Below are positions 25,112-36,253 of a stretch of DNA of 64,000 bases, in pieces; positions within the stretch are counted from its first letter, which is position 1, and every line of letters starts with the position of its first letter. The notes beneath the pieces are model-generated. The model saw only the letters and a program-made list of their open reading frames with translations, had not been told where the DNA came from and made no database searches. Source of the DNA: Sphagnum magellanicum (lineage: Eukaryota; Streptophyta; Sphagnopsida; Sphagnales; Sphagnaceae); the NCBI GenBank assembly GCA_021904315.1, contig CM038908.1, forward strand, positions 10,002,501-10,066,500, written 5' to 3'. A program made the translations under genes and the position numbers.

Positions 25112-25385
25112 CATCCTAATTGATGAAACCCTACCAAACTTTATAAAAAGAATGCACCCAAGAAAGGGAGAGAAACAGAAATAAGGGGCCTGGATCAAAG
25201 TCCAGGCAAGCGAACATTCCAAAAGAGGCGGGCCACCAGGAGGAAAGGGAACCACAACGAACTGAAGCATATCAACTAATGAGAGGGGAGATAAACCCCA
25301 TAAAACTACAAGCCTAGACAAACCATCTCAAGAGAGCCCATCTCAAAAAAAATGGAGACAACCGACACTCCCTGTTTATTAAAAA
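25112..25385 (-). mobile_element. LINE-like retroelement, 3' terminal fragment
   Basis: The reverse strand encodes the same C-terminal block as the copies at 44366-48915 and 49255-49816: a LSPLSLVDMLQ motif, then a SLAWTL motif, then PFLGCILFIKFG, ending in GGTAGGGTTTCATCA. Only the last 90 or so codons remain. A short 3' piece with a preserved 3' end is the normal outcome of abortive target-primed reverse transcription. Frame is broken, so it is not functional. Confidence 0.65.
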
Positions 25386-25790
25386 AAACACACAACTCTT
25401 AATTTATTTGCCATTGTTATGATATTATAAAAAAATTATGTAAAAATAATGTTAACTACATTTTATTTTTCTCTTTCATTACATAGAAAACCTTATTTCA
25501 CTACAACAAACAAAGAGGAAATGAGAAGAAGGTTGAATTTTTTTATTTTTTTAAACTGCAAAAAAAAAATAATCAAATTTCCACCAAGTTTAGATACTAA
25601 AAGCCTTCCCTTAGTTTCATTCATTCCCCAAAGAAACAAAAAACATTATCAATCAACTACTGTGCCACTGGACAAATACATAAAGTTAAGAACACATGAT
25701 TCTTACTTCTTCGAAAAGCGAAATGGCTTGCCAAACTTTGTGGCCACGTTTTGTTCTGGAAACTACTGTGGCAATTTCTGAGACACTTGG

Positions 25791-25892
25791 CATGAAATTG
25801 TCTAAAACTTTTCATGAATTGTATTTTTTAATTTTTTTTTCCCCAAAACAAATCATGAAATCGTCTAAAACTTTCATAAATTGCTTCTTTTT
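25791..25892 (+). repeat. tandem duplication, 63-bp period
   Basis: CATGAAATTGTCTAAAACTT (25791) returns as CATGAAATCGTCTAAAACTT (25854), each followed by TCATGAATTG or TCATAAATTG and a T-rich run. Confidence 0.75.
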
Positions 25893-26269
25893 TTTTCTTT
25901 TTTTTTTTTTTGGCTTAGTTGCATACAGCAAAGGTGAATCTTGCACCAAAGACACTCACATTTCCGGGAGTTTATTTATTTATCGGGACAATGTCGTCCG
26001 CATTTCATTACCTTTGCCCCGAGTTTATGCACTCTGACACTGGAATCTTATCCATTCAATGTGGTACACATTATTATTACTTTTTTAAAAAATTAATATT
26101 TAAAAGCCCTTTTTTCTTCGGTTCTGGGGGACCTACATAGCTTTGAAAAAACCGAACATGTGGCTATGCATTTGCCAGTTTGTAAAGTAGCCCACGAGAA
26201 CTGAAAACCGGAGCCACAAAAAATAATTGGACTTTCCGTAAAATTCATACAACTTTGAATTTCTTGTTG

Positions 26270-26760
26270 GGTCCAAAGCACTAGACTGGGCCCCCGTCGC
26301 CTGATTGGCTGAGAGGTCAAAAACCCTCCTCCTCGGCACCACATTGGCAGGAGCATGTGCAAATGACAGAGCTTCATAAGCCACATGTCCGTCCTGCTGG
26401 CGATAGGGGAATGAACACATCATGCTTGTTGGCACCCTTCAACAAACAGTTATGGCGAGAGCAGCCCAGTTACCGGGGAAAAAAAAAAAAAAAGGCTTGG
26501 GAGAGGCGAGATTTTTTTCCAATAACCGGGCTGCCAGCTCGAGCCACGTTATGGGACATAACCGATGATTCAATGGACGAGATAATAAGTTATGAGAAAA
26601 AGTCTCACGGCTTATGCGGCCGATCTCTATGGAGGAACCGGTTATGGGTTGTCAGTTGTCGACCCGAGAGGTAACCTCTCCACCAATGCAGGTGACACCC
26701 CATTGCCACCGATTTCCACAGCGGCACCGGATATGTCCAATGAGAAGAACTATCCCAAGT
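26270..26760. other. GC-richer single-copy-like segment
   Basis: The segment has more CpG than its surroundings, a CTGATTGGCT (inverted CCAAT) word, and several ATAACCGG/CCGGTTAT words. No convincing coding frame. It lies about 1.4 kb upstream of the lipase-like start codon and could hold distal regulatory DNA or be an old repeat; I cannot decide. Confidence 0.3.
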
Positions 26761-26765
26761 ACTTA

Positions 26766-26971
26766 TGGTGCATTCACACTTGAAGTTAAGTCAGTGTTAA
26801 AATGAAAATCTAGGTGGATCCTAGGTGTTAAATGGGCCATAGCTCAATGTCAAGTGAATGTTAGCTTAACATAAAATTTTCATGGCAACTAGGTTTAAGT
26901 CCTAAATGGCTAGCATGGTGGTAGGGGGGGACTCAACCTTAGAGTCCCTAACACCAAGTGTGAATGCACCT
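26766..26971. mobile_element. MITE with GGTGCATTCACACTTG terminus
   Basis: GGTGCATTCACACTTG at the left end is matched by CAAGTGTGAATGCACC at the right end, a perfect 16-bp inverted repeat. TTA flanks both sides (26763-26765 and 26972-26974), which fits a Tourist-like (PIF/Harbinger) MITE of about 206 bp. No coding capacity. Confidence 0.72.
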
Positions 26972-27410
26972 TTAGAAACATACAAAGGAAAATATATCAC
27001 AAAATGTGTGAAGAGCTCCCGGGATAGACGAGTGTAAACAACCGTGTAGACCGATTCACACACTACCACCTACTTAAGGCTTAGCTACTACCATCCAAAA
27101 CCAAAGTAGAGAAGATATTCAAGCTTTCAAGCTTTCACATTCCTTGATCGGAAGAAAACAACCATTGTTTCTTTGCCACCTTAAATTGTTGTCATTTTCT
27201 TGCTTGCGCTTCTTCTTTTTTTGGTTATGCCATGTGTTTTGTTATTAGATCGACATGCCACTCAAAACCACGGTATAAAAAGTTGCAATGTTTTTGCTTG
27301 GACAAAATTTTTGTCTCCAGGGGAAATTTAAATTAGGAAGATTTTGGAATTGTTTGTTATTTTAGTGTAAATTTTGCTAATGTTTTGGAGAAAAAATTGC
27401 TAATGTTGCG

Positions 27411-27510
27411 CCCCCCTCCCACCCCCCCCCCCCCCCCCCCCCCCACCAACCCCAAACCGGGTTTATGGGGGCGGGGGGCCGGGCCGGCGGGGGGGGGGGT
27501 TGCGGTTTAC
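27411..27510. repeat. poly-C (23) followed by G-rich block
   Basis: Twenty-three C (27422-27444) preceded by another C-rich run are followed within 25 bp by GGGGGCGGGGGG and, further on, eleven G. The strands could form a C/G hairpin, a G-quadruplex or an i-motif. It stands at the upstream border of the GC-rich leader of the lipase-like gene. Confidence 0.75.
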
Positions 27511-28100
27511 CTATTTGTATTCGTCCCGTCGGCGTCGGGCACGCGGGCCGCCCGGCGCCTGGTTCGTGACGTAGCCCCGCTACATCCCCGGCCGGACTTT
27601 CTCTCCCCCACCCGCCGCTCTGCAAGGCCACCCTCGACGACGGCGAGCATGCGCGTCGAAGGTCGCTCCCTCGCTCGCTCGATCTTTCTCTCTCTCTTCT
27701 CACTTGCTTGCTTCCTCAGGCGATCCCGCACTCTCCACAAGTTCTTGGCTCTTGATGTTATACCAACTGTCCAGTAACCAATTCGCTCTTTCCAACGATC
27801 TGCAGAACAACAGTAAAGACCTGCGAGTTTCTTCTTGTTTCCGATCTATGCTTTTCGGCTCTCAGTTGTTGTCGTTGTAGTCGTCGTCTTCGCATCACTG
27901 CAGCAAGGTGCGATCACGCCAAACAAACGCACTCGAACTTGGGAGAAAGAAAACCATAAGGTAGCTAGGAATGTACTGCCTCGGCGGAGGATTCTGTTGG
28001 GATTTGTAATACTGATGCAGTAGGTTCCTCCTGGGAAGGAACAAAGGCGAGTCTCGCTCAGAGGAGGGAATCGGATAAGAGCTGGAAAGACTTGAGAGGG
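27500..28100 (+). promoter_or_regulatory. putative promoter and 5' leader of the lipase-like gene
   Basis: A GC-rich, CpG-rich island with CT-rich stretches (TCGCTCGCTCGATC, TTTCTCTCTCTCTTC), typical of plant core promoters and leaders, leads up to the ATG at 28101. No clear TATA box was found, so the start of transcription is not placed. An upstream ATG at 27649 opens a 42-codon frame ending at 27777; if it lies in the mRNA it could dampen translation. Confidence 0.45.
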
Positions 28101-31100
28101 ATGTCATTCTGGACTCTGACGCCCCGGCGGATTCTGTGGGATGTAGTGGCCATAGCAGAAGTGATTGTGAGCATCGTAGTTCATTTGAGTTACGCGCTCT
28201 CCATCTTCGGTTCCGCGGTATGGATCGATGTCATGAGTATTCTTTCAGCCAGCAGCAGCAACAGCACGCCGCCAAGGCACAAGCCCAAGAAGAGAGACAG
28301 CAGCGACGGCGAACTCCTTGTTCAAGTGCTGCACAGCCCGGTGGTGACGACGGTGCTCCATGAGGAGCAGCCGGATGATGATCCCGATCACCACCACAGT
28401 TCTCAGTTGGGTTTGGAAGAGGTGGCGGAGGAGAATAAGAAGCAGCAGCAGCTGGCAACAATAGCCACAACAGAAGAACCCAACAAAGCCTTTCTTGATG
28501 GCCATCAGAAAGCACCCATTGTCTTGGTGCACGGCATTTTTGGATTTGGAAAAGGGGTAAGGCACACCAACTGACCTTCCCATGAGAATCCATGTTGCAT
28601 TTTTTGTTCTTGCTCTTTGGGTGGGGTCTGGACTCGAAGAGGAGGAAACAAGAATCTGGACTAGAAGAAGTCGAGGAGGAAACTAGAATCCGGACTACAA
28701 GAGGAAGAACAAGAATCTGGACTAGAAGAAGTCGAGGAGGAAACTAGAATCCGGACTACAAGAGGAAGAACAAGAATCTGGACTAGAAGAGGAGGAAAAC
28801 AAGAATCTGGACTAGAAGAGGAGGAAAACAAGAATCTGGACTAGAAGAGGAAGAAACAAGAATCTGTCTGTGGAGTGCAGCAACTTGGGTTGTTGTGAGA
28901 TCAGCAGAGGGTTTTTGGTTGCAATTCTTATGCAGTCATATTTCCTGACTCGGTGGTCGTTTGTGCCCTAATATCCTCCTCCTCCTCTTCTTGCAGAGAT
29001 TGGGCTCTCTTTCATACTGGGGTGGTGCAGAGCAAAGAGATGATCGGATTCTTGTTCCAGACCTTGGAGCTCTGACCAGCATTCATGACAGGTTTTTCCT
29101 TACTCATTCACTTGCCCAGTTGTCTACTAGGTAGAAAAAAGTTAGAATTCTTTCTTGCAAGTGAAGAAGACACATGGTCAAGCCCACACAAGATGATTGA
29201 GTATCTTCTTTGCAGCAGAATCTGGAATCTGGTAACAATCACAAATGGGTACTTGTACTTCAACTTTCCCCTATTCTGTATCTGAAGGATTTCTGTACTG
29301 CTGCCATTGCAGTTGCTGACCATAAAAGCTCTCAGAACACATTTCTGGTGCTGTAGAACAACCATGTCTGCAATTACAAACTTATGATGAAAAAACTTTC
29401 AGGAAAACAAAAAAAAATTATGTGCAGAATTGTGGTGAATTCATGAACCTTCTGAGAACATTTCTGTGAAGAAATTGCTAATCATGTTAGGCTTTAACAG
29501 AAGAACATCTCTTTGCAGAATTGGTAAAGATGAAGAACCTTTTCAGAAAAACACATTTCTGCAAATGTGCTAATCCATGAATCTCTTTCAGATAAATCCA
29601 TGTCTGCATTTGCTGCTAATCATGAACTTTATGGATGTATGGTATGTACTCATGTGAAGCTGCTGTTGCTGAGCTGTGTTGTCTTCATTGTTTGAAATCT
29701 GCAGGGCTCGTGTGCTGTTTTATTACTTGAAAGGTGGGACTGTTGATTATGGGTTTGAGAGAAGTCAGCAATTTGGGCATTCACAATTCGGTAGAACATA
29801 TGATCAAGGTAAATTTTAAAGGAAGGAATTTTTGGGGAAGAGAAATTTTTGTTCCTTTGAAAATCAATTGAAGATTGTTACAAAATTTTACCAAAACAAA
29901 AGTTAGCCTAAAGAAACTCTAGTCTCCTTTTTTCTTTTCTTTTTTAAAATTTATTTATTTATTTAATTTTTTAGCGGCACTCTAAAATTCTGCTCCATTT
30001 TTATCAGTAGTATATCTTCAGCTGGGTCTGGAATTTTTGGTTTCATACCTTCACACTTTGTTATTGGGGTGGCACAGGACACTATCCTGAATGGGATGAA
30101 AACCATCCAATTCACATTCTTGGCCATTCAACTGGAGCGCAAGTTGTGCGTCTACTGCAACAAATGTTGGCTGAAAAGGTGAATCCTAGTATATGGTGTG
30201 AAATTTTCCAATTATATAATTATAGTTCTGATCCTCTACTCATTCCTGTCCAATTGCGCCAGTGGACAATTACAGAGAATGTTATGAAAAAAAATCCTCA
30301 AAAATATGACAGAACTCACATGTTTTGTATAATGGTTGTGCCTGAGGATTTTGAGCTGATTGTTACAAAGTATGAAACCAAAAATTCTGGCACTTTGTGC
30401 AAACAACTCTCATAAGGTTAATTATGACTGCACTCAACTTAAATTTACATTAAATATTTCTGAAGAGGAGAATTGATTTCATATGTCTTGAATTCCATAA
30501 GTGTTTTCAAATTTTTTTAGTAATTTAAAATTTCTTCCAACATGTAAAGATTGTTGGTTAGAGTAAAAAAGCTGAAAAAAAATTGGGGATCTTTTTTGTT
30601 CACAGGCTTTTGCTGGTCACAAATCGACATCAGCAGATTGGGTGCTGAGCATAACTTCACTTTCTGGAGCTTTGAATGGCACAACTCGTGTCTTCCTTGA
30701 TGGTATCTGGTTAGTGCAAAACTTCAACAAATATTCACCTGATATCCGTTCATAAATTATCACAGAACTAAAAATTCCACCTTCATTTGGGGAGGTAGGA
30801 AAAATAACACTACTCAGTATAAATAAATAAATAAAATTATAATGTAAGATCCAATTTACATAGCCAATGTACTTCTTAGTTTTGGTATGAGTTTTTCTTC
30901 AATCTGTCTTTTGAACTTTGAATGAATTCACCAGATGGGAGTTTTACTAATTGAATTGAAACTGCTGTTGTTGTTGTTGAAATGGATGCAGTCCAGAAGA
31001 TGGTCAAACTATGAAAAGTATTAGTCTGTTACAAGTGCTGCGAGTTGCTGTTCTTCTGTACGAGTGGTTAGATATTCCAGCTCTGAAGAGATATTATGAT

Positions 31101-32367
31101 TTTGGCTTTGATCACTACAACCTGCCTTGGCACAAGGCTGGGATGTCTGGCTTAAGAGATACCATGCTTGGTCGTTCAGGCCCTTTTGCTAAGGGAAATT
31201 GGGTACTTCCAGATTTAAGCATTCAATATGCTGTAGAAGTGAATAAGAGATTGCAGACATATCCCAACACCTATTATTTCAGGTACACTAAAAATACAAA
31301 AGAACTTTTTCTGTTTTTCTATAATTTTCTTGCCCAGATTCTTTTATGCTTGTGTTATTGGAAATGATGGTGTGATTTTTTTTGCCCACGTTTCTTTGAT
31401 TTTACAGCTATGCAACAAATCATACTAGGAAGGTGTTCTCTCAGAAATTGCCAAGAAGTTTTCTTGGGACACATCCATTGCTCTTTCTACGTGCTCTGCA
31501 AATGTGTCTTTGGCGACACCCATCACATCTACCTCCTCCCTATGAGGGTTACAGGTATAGAGAGCTTTTTTTCAATGAAAACTTTGACAATTGGGTGGTG
31601 AAAAATGTTCAGAGATTTTTTCTTAAAGAATATGGAAGGCAATTTTAACTAGAGTGTAGATTATTAGGCTATATTAAACTAGACTGTTACTAAAATTCTC
31701 ACATAAATTCTTTGGCCCTGCAGGGATGATGATTGGCAAGATAATGATGGTGCACTTAACACAGTATCACAGTTGTATCCACGGATTCCTCATGAACATC
31801 CACATTGTGAACTGGATATTGAATTCAATTATGATCAAGTTCTAGAACCTGGCATTTGGTATGATAGACAAAACCCTTCTTTTAAATTCTTGTTTATTTA
31901 TTTATCGTTTGTTTTGGCCATTTGTAAATAAAACTGAAAAGCTGTTTTTTCCATGCGTTTATTAAAGCTGTTGGAAACTGTTAATTAGACTAATTAGATT
32001 TTCTATTAGTGTTTGCAGGAACCTTTCACTCAGTGCTGAATTTTCAGTGAAAGCTTTTATTGAAGTGTTTCCTTTAACGATTTGTGACGAAGTTGGGTTC
32101 TGTCTGACATTCATTGGGTTATAATAATAAACTTGACCCAATTTTTTTGGCAGGTATTACACAACACTTGAAGCAGATCACGTCTACTTTGTCATCAATC
32201 GAGACAGAGCCGGTGTACATTTTGATGTATTATATGATGGCATTTTCCAGCGGTGCCGAACACAGATGAAACGTGTTCTGAAGTCATCACAAACTGTGGA
32301 AGCAGCTGTGAAATCAATATGTGTTTGCGAAAATGAATGTGTTTGCCAACTTAGACTGTTTGAATAA
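28101..32367 (+). CDS. alpha/beta-hydrolase, triacylglycerol-lipase-like (nine exons)
   Basis: Predicted 548-aa lipase-like hydrolase of the plant family resembling bacterial family I lipases; substrate unproven. Exons: 28101-28556, 28997-29091, 29705-29808, 30078-30178, 30606-30709, 30992-31282, 31408-31554, 31724-31858, 32154-32367; all introns are GT-AG and the total, 1647 nt, keeps frame throughout. Residues 11-47 are hydrophobic (likely membrane anchor), 49-130 are low complexity (Q, E, H, S). The core has the oxyanion motif VLVHGIFGFGKG (141-152), the nucleophile elbow GHSTG (Ser236), an NDG motif whose Asp441 is the likely acid, and ADHV with His487 as the likely base; the last two are inferred by family analogy. 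The C-terminus is odd: CVCENECVCQ just before the end. ATG 28101 is the first in frame after the leader. It seems intact and is followed by the Expp1-like gene. Confidence 0.9.
28627..28862 (+). repeat. intronic minisatellite, eight units
   Basis: Eight units of 27-34 bp fill half of intron 1 of the lipase-like gene. Each starts TCTGGACTAGAAGA or TCCGGACTACAAGA and ends ACAAGAA or ACTAGAA. Unit lengths run 28, 34, 27, 34, 27, 29, 29, 28: the 34+27 pair is itself duplicated as a 61-bp block. The purine-rich units are nearly identical, so expansion is recent. Confidence 0.92.
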
Positions 32368-33927
32368 CTAACACAGTAGGCACAGGTTTTTTTCTAGTCA
32401 ATGTTATTATATTCCTTCTTCACACTCTCTTTCAATTGTTAGAGGAGAATTCCGTAATTTTTTTTGCCCCTGTTAAAAAAAATTCAAAGGGAGAAAAAGA
32501 TGTTTAGAGATCAAAAACCCACTGCTTGCTTTTTTTCATCATTTGTTGGAGATTTCTGTAATTTCTGCCATTTTTTGGTTTTGCAGACAGAGAGAGAGAA
32601 GTGGTTTAGAAATTCAAAAGCCCTCTGCTTGCTCTTTTCATCAAATATGCTTTGGACTTCATAGAGCACAAATTTTTTTTGGGTTGCTTTTTCCTAAAAC
32701 TTTCCTTGGGCAGAAATGATCTAGGGCATGATCTCTCTGTAACAAGGGATGGATTGTTGGAAACTGTTATTTTGAGGCAGACGCTGACGATGATAAGGAT
32801 GATTATCAGTGTTTCATTGATTAAGTAGATCAGATTATCAGTGACAAGACACCTGCAATTAGTAGGAGCACCAGCTCACATGGATTGCTGTGGATCAGCT
32901 CCTTTATGATGACGATGAAGAAGAAGATGAGTTTATTAGATCTCTTGCAACAGTTTTTTAAAAGTCTCACCTTTCTGATTTCCTGAGGGAGGTTGTGATT
33001 CCTGGAGTTGGTTGGTTTTGTCTCTTCCTGCAGCAGAACATTGGTTTGTCTCTTGCTGGCAAGAGTTGGGTTGCCTCTTGCTGGAGTTATTTCTCTCTTG
33101 CTGGAGTTATTTCTCTCTTGCTGGAGTTGTTTCTATCTTGCAGTTGGTCCAGTTTTGTTTTCCTCTTGCTGGAGTTTCTTTCTTTTGTGCCTTCTATTTT
33201 TCTTAAGTAACCTACATGAACAACTTTCTAAAGTTTCCCATAATAGCCTTGATGTTTTGACACTTCTTGTACCAAACAGTTTGAAACTTTGAATTTTGAA
33301 AGTCTCATACAAAACATTTATCTTGATGTTTCTCAGACTAAACAATTTGAAAATCTGAGATAGCTTCCGAGTGTATCACAAAAACAGCAACGTGAGGTTC
33401 CTCCGAGACGGACACAGCAGTAGGTTTCTCGTAACTGAACAAATATTTGTTTAGGTTTCTACCTTGTTCAGACAGATGCTAATTTCCTTGTCTGAGGTTT
33501 CTCAGACGCATGACTTTCTTGGAGCTAGAAATCTACACGGGAGATAGAAAGGTTTTGCTGTTGTCACCCATATCTGGAATCTGAAAATCATACCAACAAA
33601 CCCCACAGAGAAAAAAGAGTTTCCCACATACATACAATTTTGTTGCATTATTGACATCGAGGAGCTTATCATTTTCGCCTTTTATGTTTGTCTTTTTCTG
33701 AGTTGTGAAAAAGCGGATCCATATCAAACAGAACGACAGATCGAGAGAGAGAGGGATTCCGGAATCATCTGTCTGGCTGTTGCAGAAGAAGAGCGTCATC
33801 ATCATCATCTTGTGTTGTTTTGCTGTGTTGTGTGGGTGGGTTGTTGTAATTCTTGTTGTTTTGGACTTGTGAGAGTGCCAGTGAGAGCTTGGAAGTACAG
33901 AGGGTTTGCAGCCAGCAGAGAGTAGTA
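32368..33927 (+). other. 3' region of lipase gene and promoter region of Expp1-like gene
   Basis: The interval separates two co-oriented genes. It holds the 3' UTR of the first; no clean AATAAA was seen within 300 bp of the stop. It also holds a small minisatellite at 33075-33134 and, from about 33700, the probable promoter and leader of the second gene, with GAGAGAGAGAGGG and a (CAT)n tract near 33796-33811. No TATA box is assigned. Confidence 0.45.
33075..33134 (+). repeat. 20-bp tandem repeat, three copies
   Basis: CTCTTGCTGGAGTTATTTCT occurs three times in a row, the third with one or two changes; single related units lie nearby (CTCTTGCTGGCAAGAG at 33052, CTCTTGCTGGAGTTTCT at 33162). 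Confidence 0.85.
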
Positions 33928-34285
33928 ATGGGTCCTAGTGATCTTCCTCGTTTGTTTGGGAGGTTTAGGGTGGCGATGGTGCTGGTCCTGCTGCTGCTTG
34001 TGATCAGCAGCAGCAGTGGAGGAGCAGGAGGAGTGAGAGCAGAAGACAGAAACACGGCATTCAGTCCCTGTGATGATACCACCGTGCTCAAGGGAGATGG
34101 ATTCACGTTTGGACTGCTGATCGGCAGCAATGCTTCCTTCTTTCAGAACAACCGAACCACCCAAGTGTCTCCCTGCACCCTGCATCCGGAGGGAAACTTG
34201 TTCTCCACTCGCTTGTCCGTGTTTCGTCCCAAGGTTGACGAGATCTCTCTCCTCATTGTCAACTACACCCAAGTGAACCCTGTGA

Positions 34286-34329
<44 letters not shown>

Positions 34330-35831
34330 CCTGATCCCAAAAAATTTCTCTAAGATTTCAGAAACTGTGAACATGGAAGATTTGTTGCATATGAGCACCA
34401 AACCCTAATTTTGACCCCAGGTATTGACTGCAGCAGCAGCAGCAGCAGCAGCAGCTTCCTCTCTTGTTCCTGGTTTCTGCAACTTCTCTTCTGCTGTCTC
34501 TCTGTGCTTCTTATTCCCAACCTTTTTTCTCTAGGATTGCAGAAACTGTGAGCAAGGAAGCTTTGTGGCATATGAGCAACAAACCCTAATTTTGAACCCC
34601 AGGCATTCATTGCAGCAGCAGCTGCTGCTGCTTTCCTCTCTTGTCCCTTGTTTCTGCAACTTCTCTTCTGCAATGCACTTCTGCTGAGCTTTACTTACTG
34701 CTCACTTCAAGGGGAGCTCACTTTGGGTTTTTTCTTTCCCTCTACATTGCATTTCTTGATGGTGTAAAACTAACTGTGGATGATGCTGTTGTTGGGATGG
34801 GCTGCTTGTTGGTTGGCTGGTTGGTTGGTTGTGGTTCCTTCTACCTTGGTTTGTTTGTTTGTTTTTCCACTGACTTTGTCAGATGCTCCATGCATTTCTT
34901 GATAGTGCAAACCTAACTGTGGATGATGCTGTTGTTGGGGTTTGGTTGTTTGTTTGTTTGTTGTGTTTTCTTTTACCCCCCGCCCCCCGTTTTTTTCACC
35001 TGAATTTTTCAGTTGCTCTGTGCAATTTTCTTTGGCAGGAGAACTTTGGTCTCGGTGGTTATGCTGTTGCTTATGCAGGGAGTCGGTTTGCAGCTGTTTC
35101 AGTACCCCAATTTCTTGCCAACTCCAGCTACCACATTACCAGTCTCTCACTGGTAAATACTCACTCCTCCTTGAATGTGTGCAGCTTGAATGCTAAATGC
35201 TTGACACAGAATTTAGCTGCCCAAAAATCTTTGCTTGTCATGAAGCAGGAATTTGATTCTGCTGCTGGCTGCTGGATGAGCAAGAAGTAAATAGTCTTGG
35301 TCAATCTAGAACTAAAGATTTGCATTGCAAGATTGATGAATTTCTCGTCACTTGGGTTAGGTCAAGGATTTTGTCAAGATAATGATTTTTGTTGCTGAGC
35401 ATTTGCAAGCAGGGAAGAAACTGTTATCACCCCACTGGCTCTCGGAAAATTTGCTTCTTAAGAAACAAATGAGAATCTGAAGAAAACAGTTCCTTGACCA
35501 AAGTTTGACATCGGTGCAGGTACTGGACTTTGACACAGGTAGACTCAAAACACCTCTGTGGAAGAGTGATGGATGCAAAGCTTGTCAAGGCAATTCCTCA
35601 TTTGTCTGTGTGCATGGTGAGTGTGCAATTCCGAGTAAATACTGCAAAGGCTCAGGAGGCGTGGAGGATTGCAGTCTTAGCATCCAACTCACATGGTCAG
35701 GCACTGATCAGCGATACCAAGTTCTCAATTCCTGGTATCAGATCAACAATCTGGGCCAGTACTCTCTATACAACCTCTACAGTAATCTCATGAGTAGCCT
35801 TAGCAATCAGTACAACTCATATTTCCATTGA
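33928..35831 (+). CDS. secreted Expp1-like protein (three exons)
   Basis: Predicted 259-aa secreted protein, similar as I recall it to the plant family annotated Expp1; its biochemical role is unknown. Exons 33928-34281, 35039-35152 and 35520-35831 join at phase-0 GT-AG introns (118 + 38 + 103 codons). Residues 1-38 look like a signal peptide: a basic start, the core MVLVLLLLVI, then cleavage after VRA. The mature part has a conserved-looking FRPKVDEISLL segment, a GGYAVAYAGSRFAAVSVP segment, and a Cys-rich block (GCKACQGNSSFVCVHGEC, then YCKGSGG and DCSL), which suggests disulphides. Five N-glycosylation sequons (NAS, NRT, NYT, NSS twice) support passage through the ER. I chose the ATG at 33928 because it is first in frame and gives the signal peptide; Met17 is a less likely start. 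No defect seen. Confidence 0.82.
34288..34324 (+). repeat. (TC)n microsatellite next to a splice donor
   Basis: An 18.5-copy perfect TC run starts directly after the GTGAGT donor of intron 1 of the Expp1-like gene. Length changes here could alter donor use. Confidence 0.95.
34321..34671 (+). repeat. intronic tandem duplication, ~175 bp, with (CAG)8
   Basis: 34321-34494 and 34500-34671 are two copies of one segment: CTCTGTGCTCCTGATCCCAA against CTCTGTGCTTCTTATTCCCAA-like text, then GCAGAAACTGTGA, CATATGAGCA, AAACCCTAATTTTGA, a CAG tract and TTTCTGCAACTTCTCTTCTGC-like ends. The CAG tract is perfect (CAG)8 in the first copy (34431-34455) and interrupted by CTG in the second. Confidence 0.9.
34748..34939 (+). 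repeat. second intronic duplication, 143-bp period
   Basis: TGCATTTCTTGATGGTGTAA... at 34748-34796 and TGCATTTCTTGATAGTGCAA... at 34891-34939 are 49-bp near-copies, both running on to ACTGTGGATGATGCTGTTGT. Each is followed by a different GT-rich simple repeat, GGTT-type after the first and GTTT-type after the second. Confidence 0.88.
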
Positions 35832-36247
35832 ATTTGCATCCCACAACAAGTGCATCATGACCTCTGTCTGTACTCATAAAACTTAGGCTTCTTGCTTGCT
35901 GCACGATTTCTTGTGACCAACCATAAATCAGATGCAAAACAATTCATGTCTGTTTTGGAGAGAGATTGAGCAAAAGAGATGATGGGTTGCGGGCAGCAGC
36001 AAACCACTTGCAACTTTGAAAGTGTGCCAGTGGTGGAATCAATTGTTTGTCCCTTGATTACAACTTTATATCAGCAGCAGTAAGATATGGAGATCGTGAT
36101 GACAACTGTGAGGAGACAGATCTATTACTTATAAGGCAGAAGTTGTCTGTCAGGGACAGAGCTAGAAGACAAGCACCCACACCCACAAGAGGTGATGACT
36201 TCTTTTCACTCTGCCATTTCTATCAATCCTGGTTCTGATTTGTGTGT

Positions 36248-36253
36248 AATAAA
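36248..36253 (+). terminator. candidate polyadenylation signal, Expp1-like gene
   Basis: AATAAA lies about 420 nt past the stop at 35831 and is followed by T/G-rich DNA. Plausible but unproven. Confidence 0.35.

Noticed and set aside
27377..27777. Proline- or arginine-rich open frames over the GC island
   Set aside because: Both strands are open because of the C/G homopolymers. Composition is what random GC-rich DNA gives.
28231..28593. Minus-strand frames opposite lipase exon 1
   Set aside because: Low-complexity mirror of the Q/E/H-rich linker; no motif or splice support.
33008..33292. Hydrophobic plus-strand frames
   Set aside because: They arise from the 20-bp CTCTTGCTGGAGTTATTTCT minisatellite, open in all three frames.
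33805..34401. 198-aa minus-strand open frame opposite the Expp1-like exon 1
   Set aside because: It contains an RERERER run that is only the (TC)n tract read backwards, and it overlaps a well-supported exon. It is a shadow frame.
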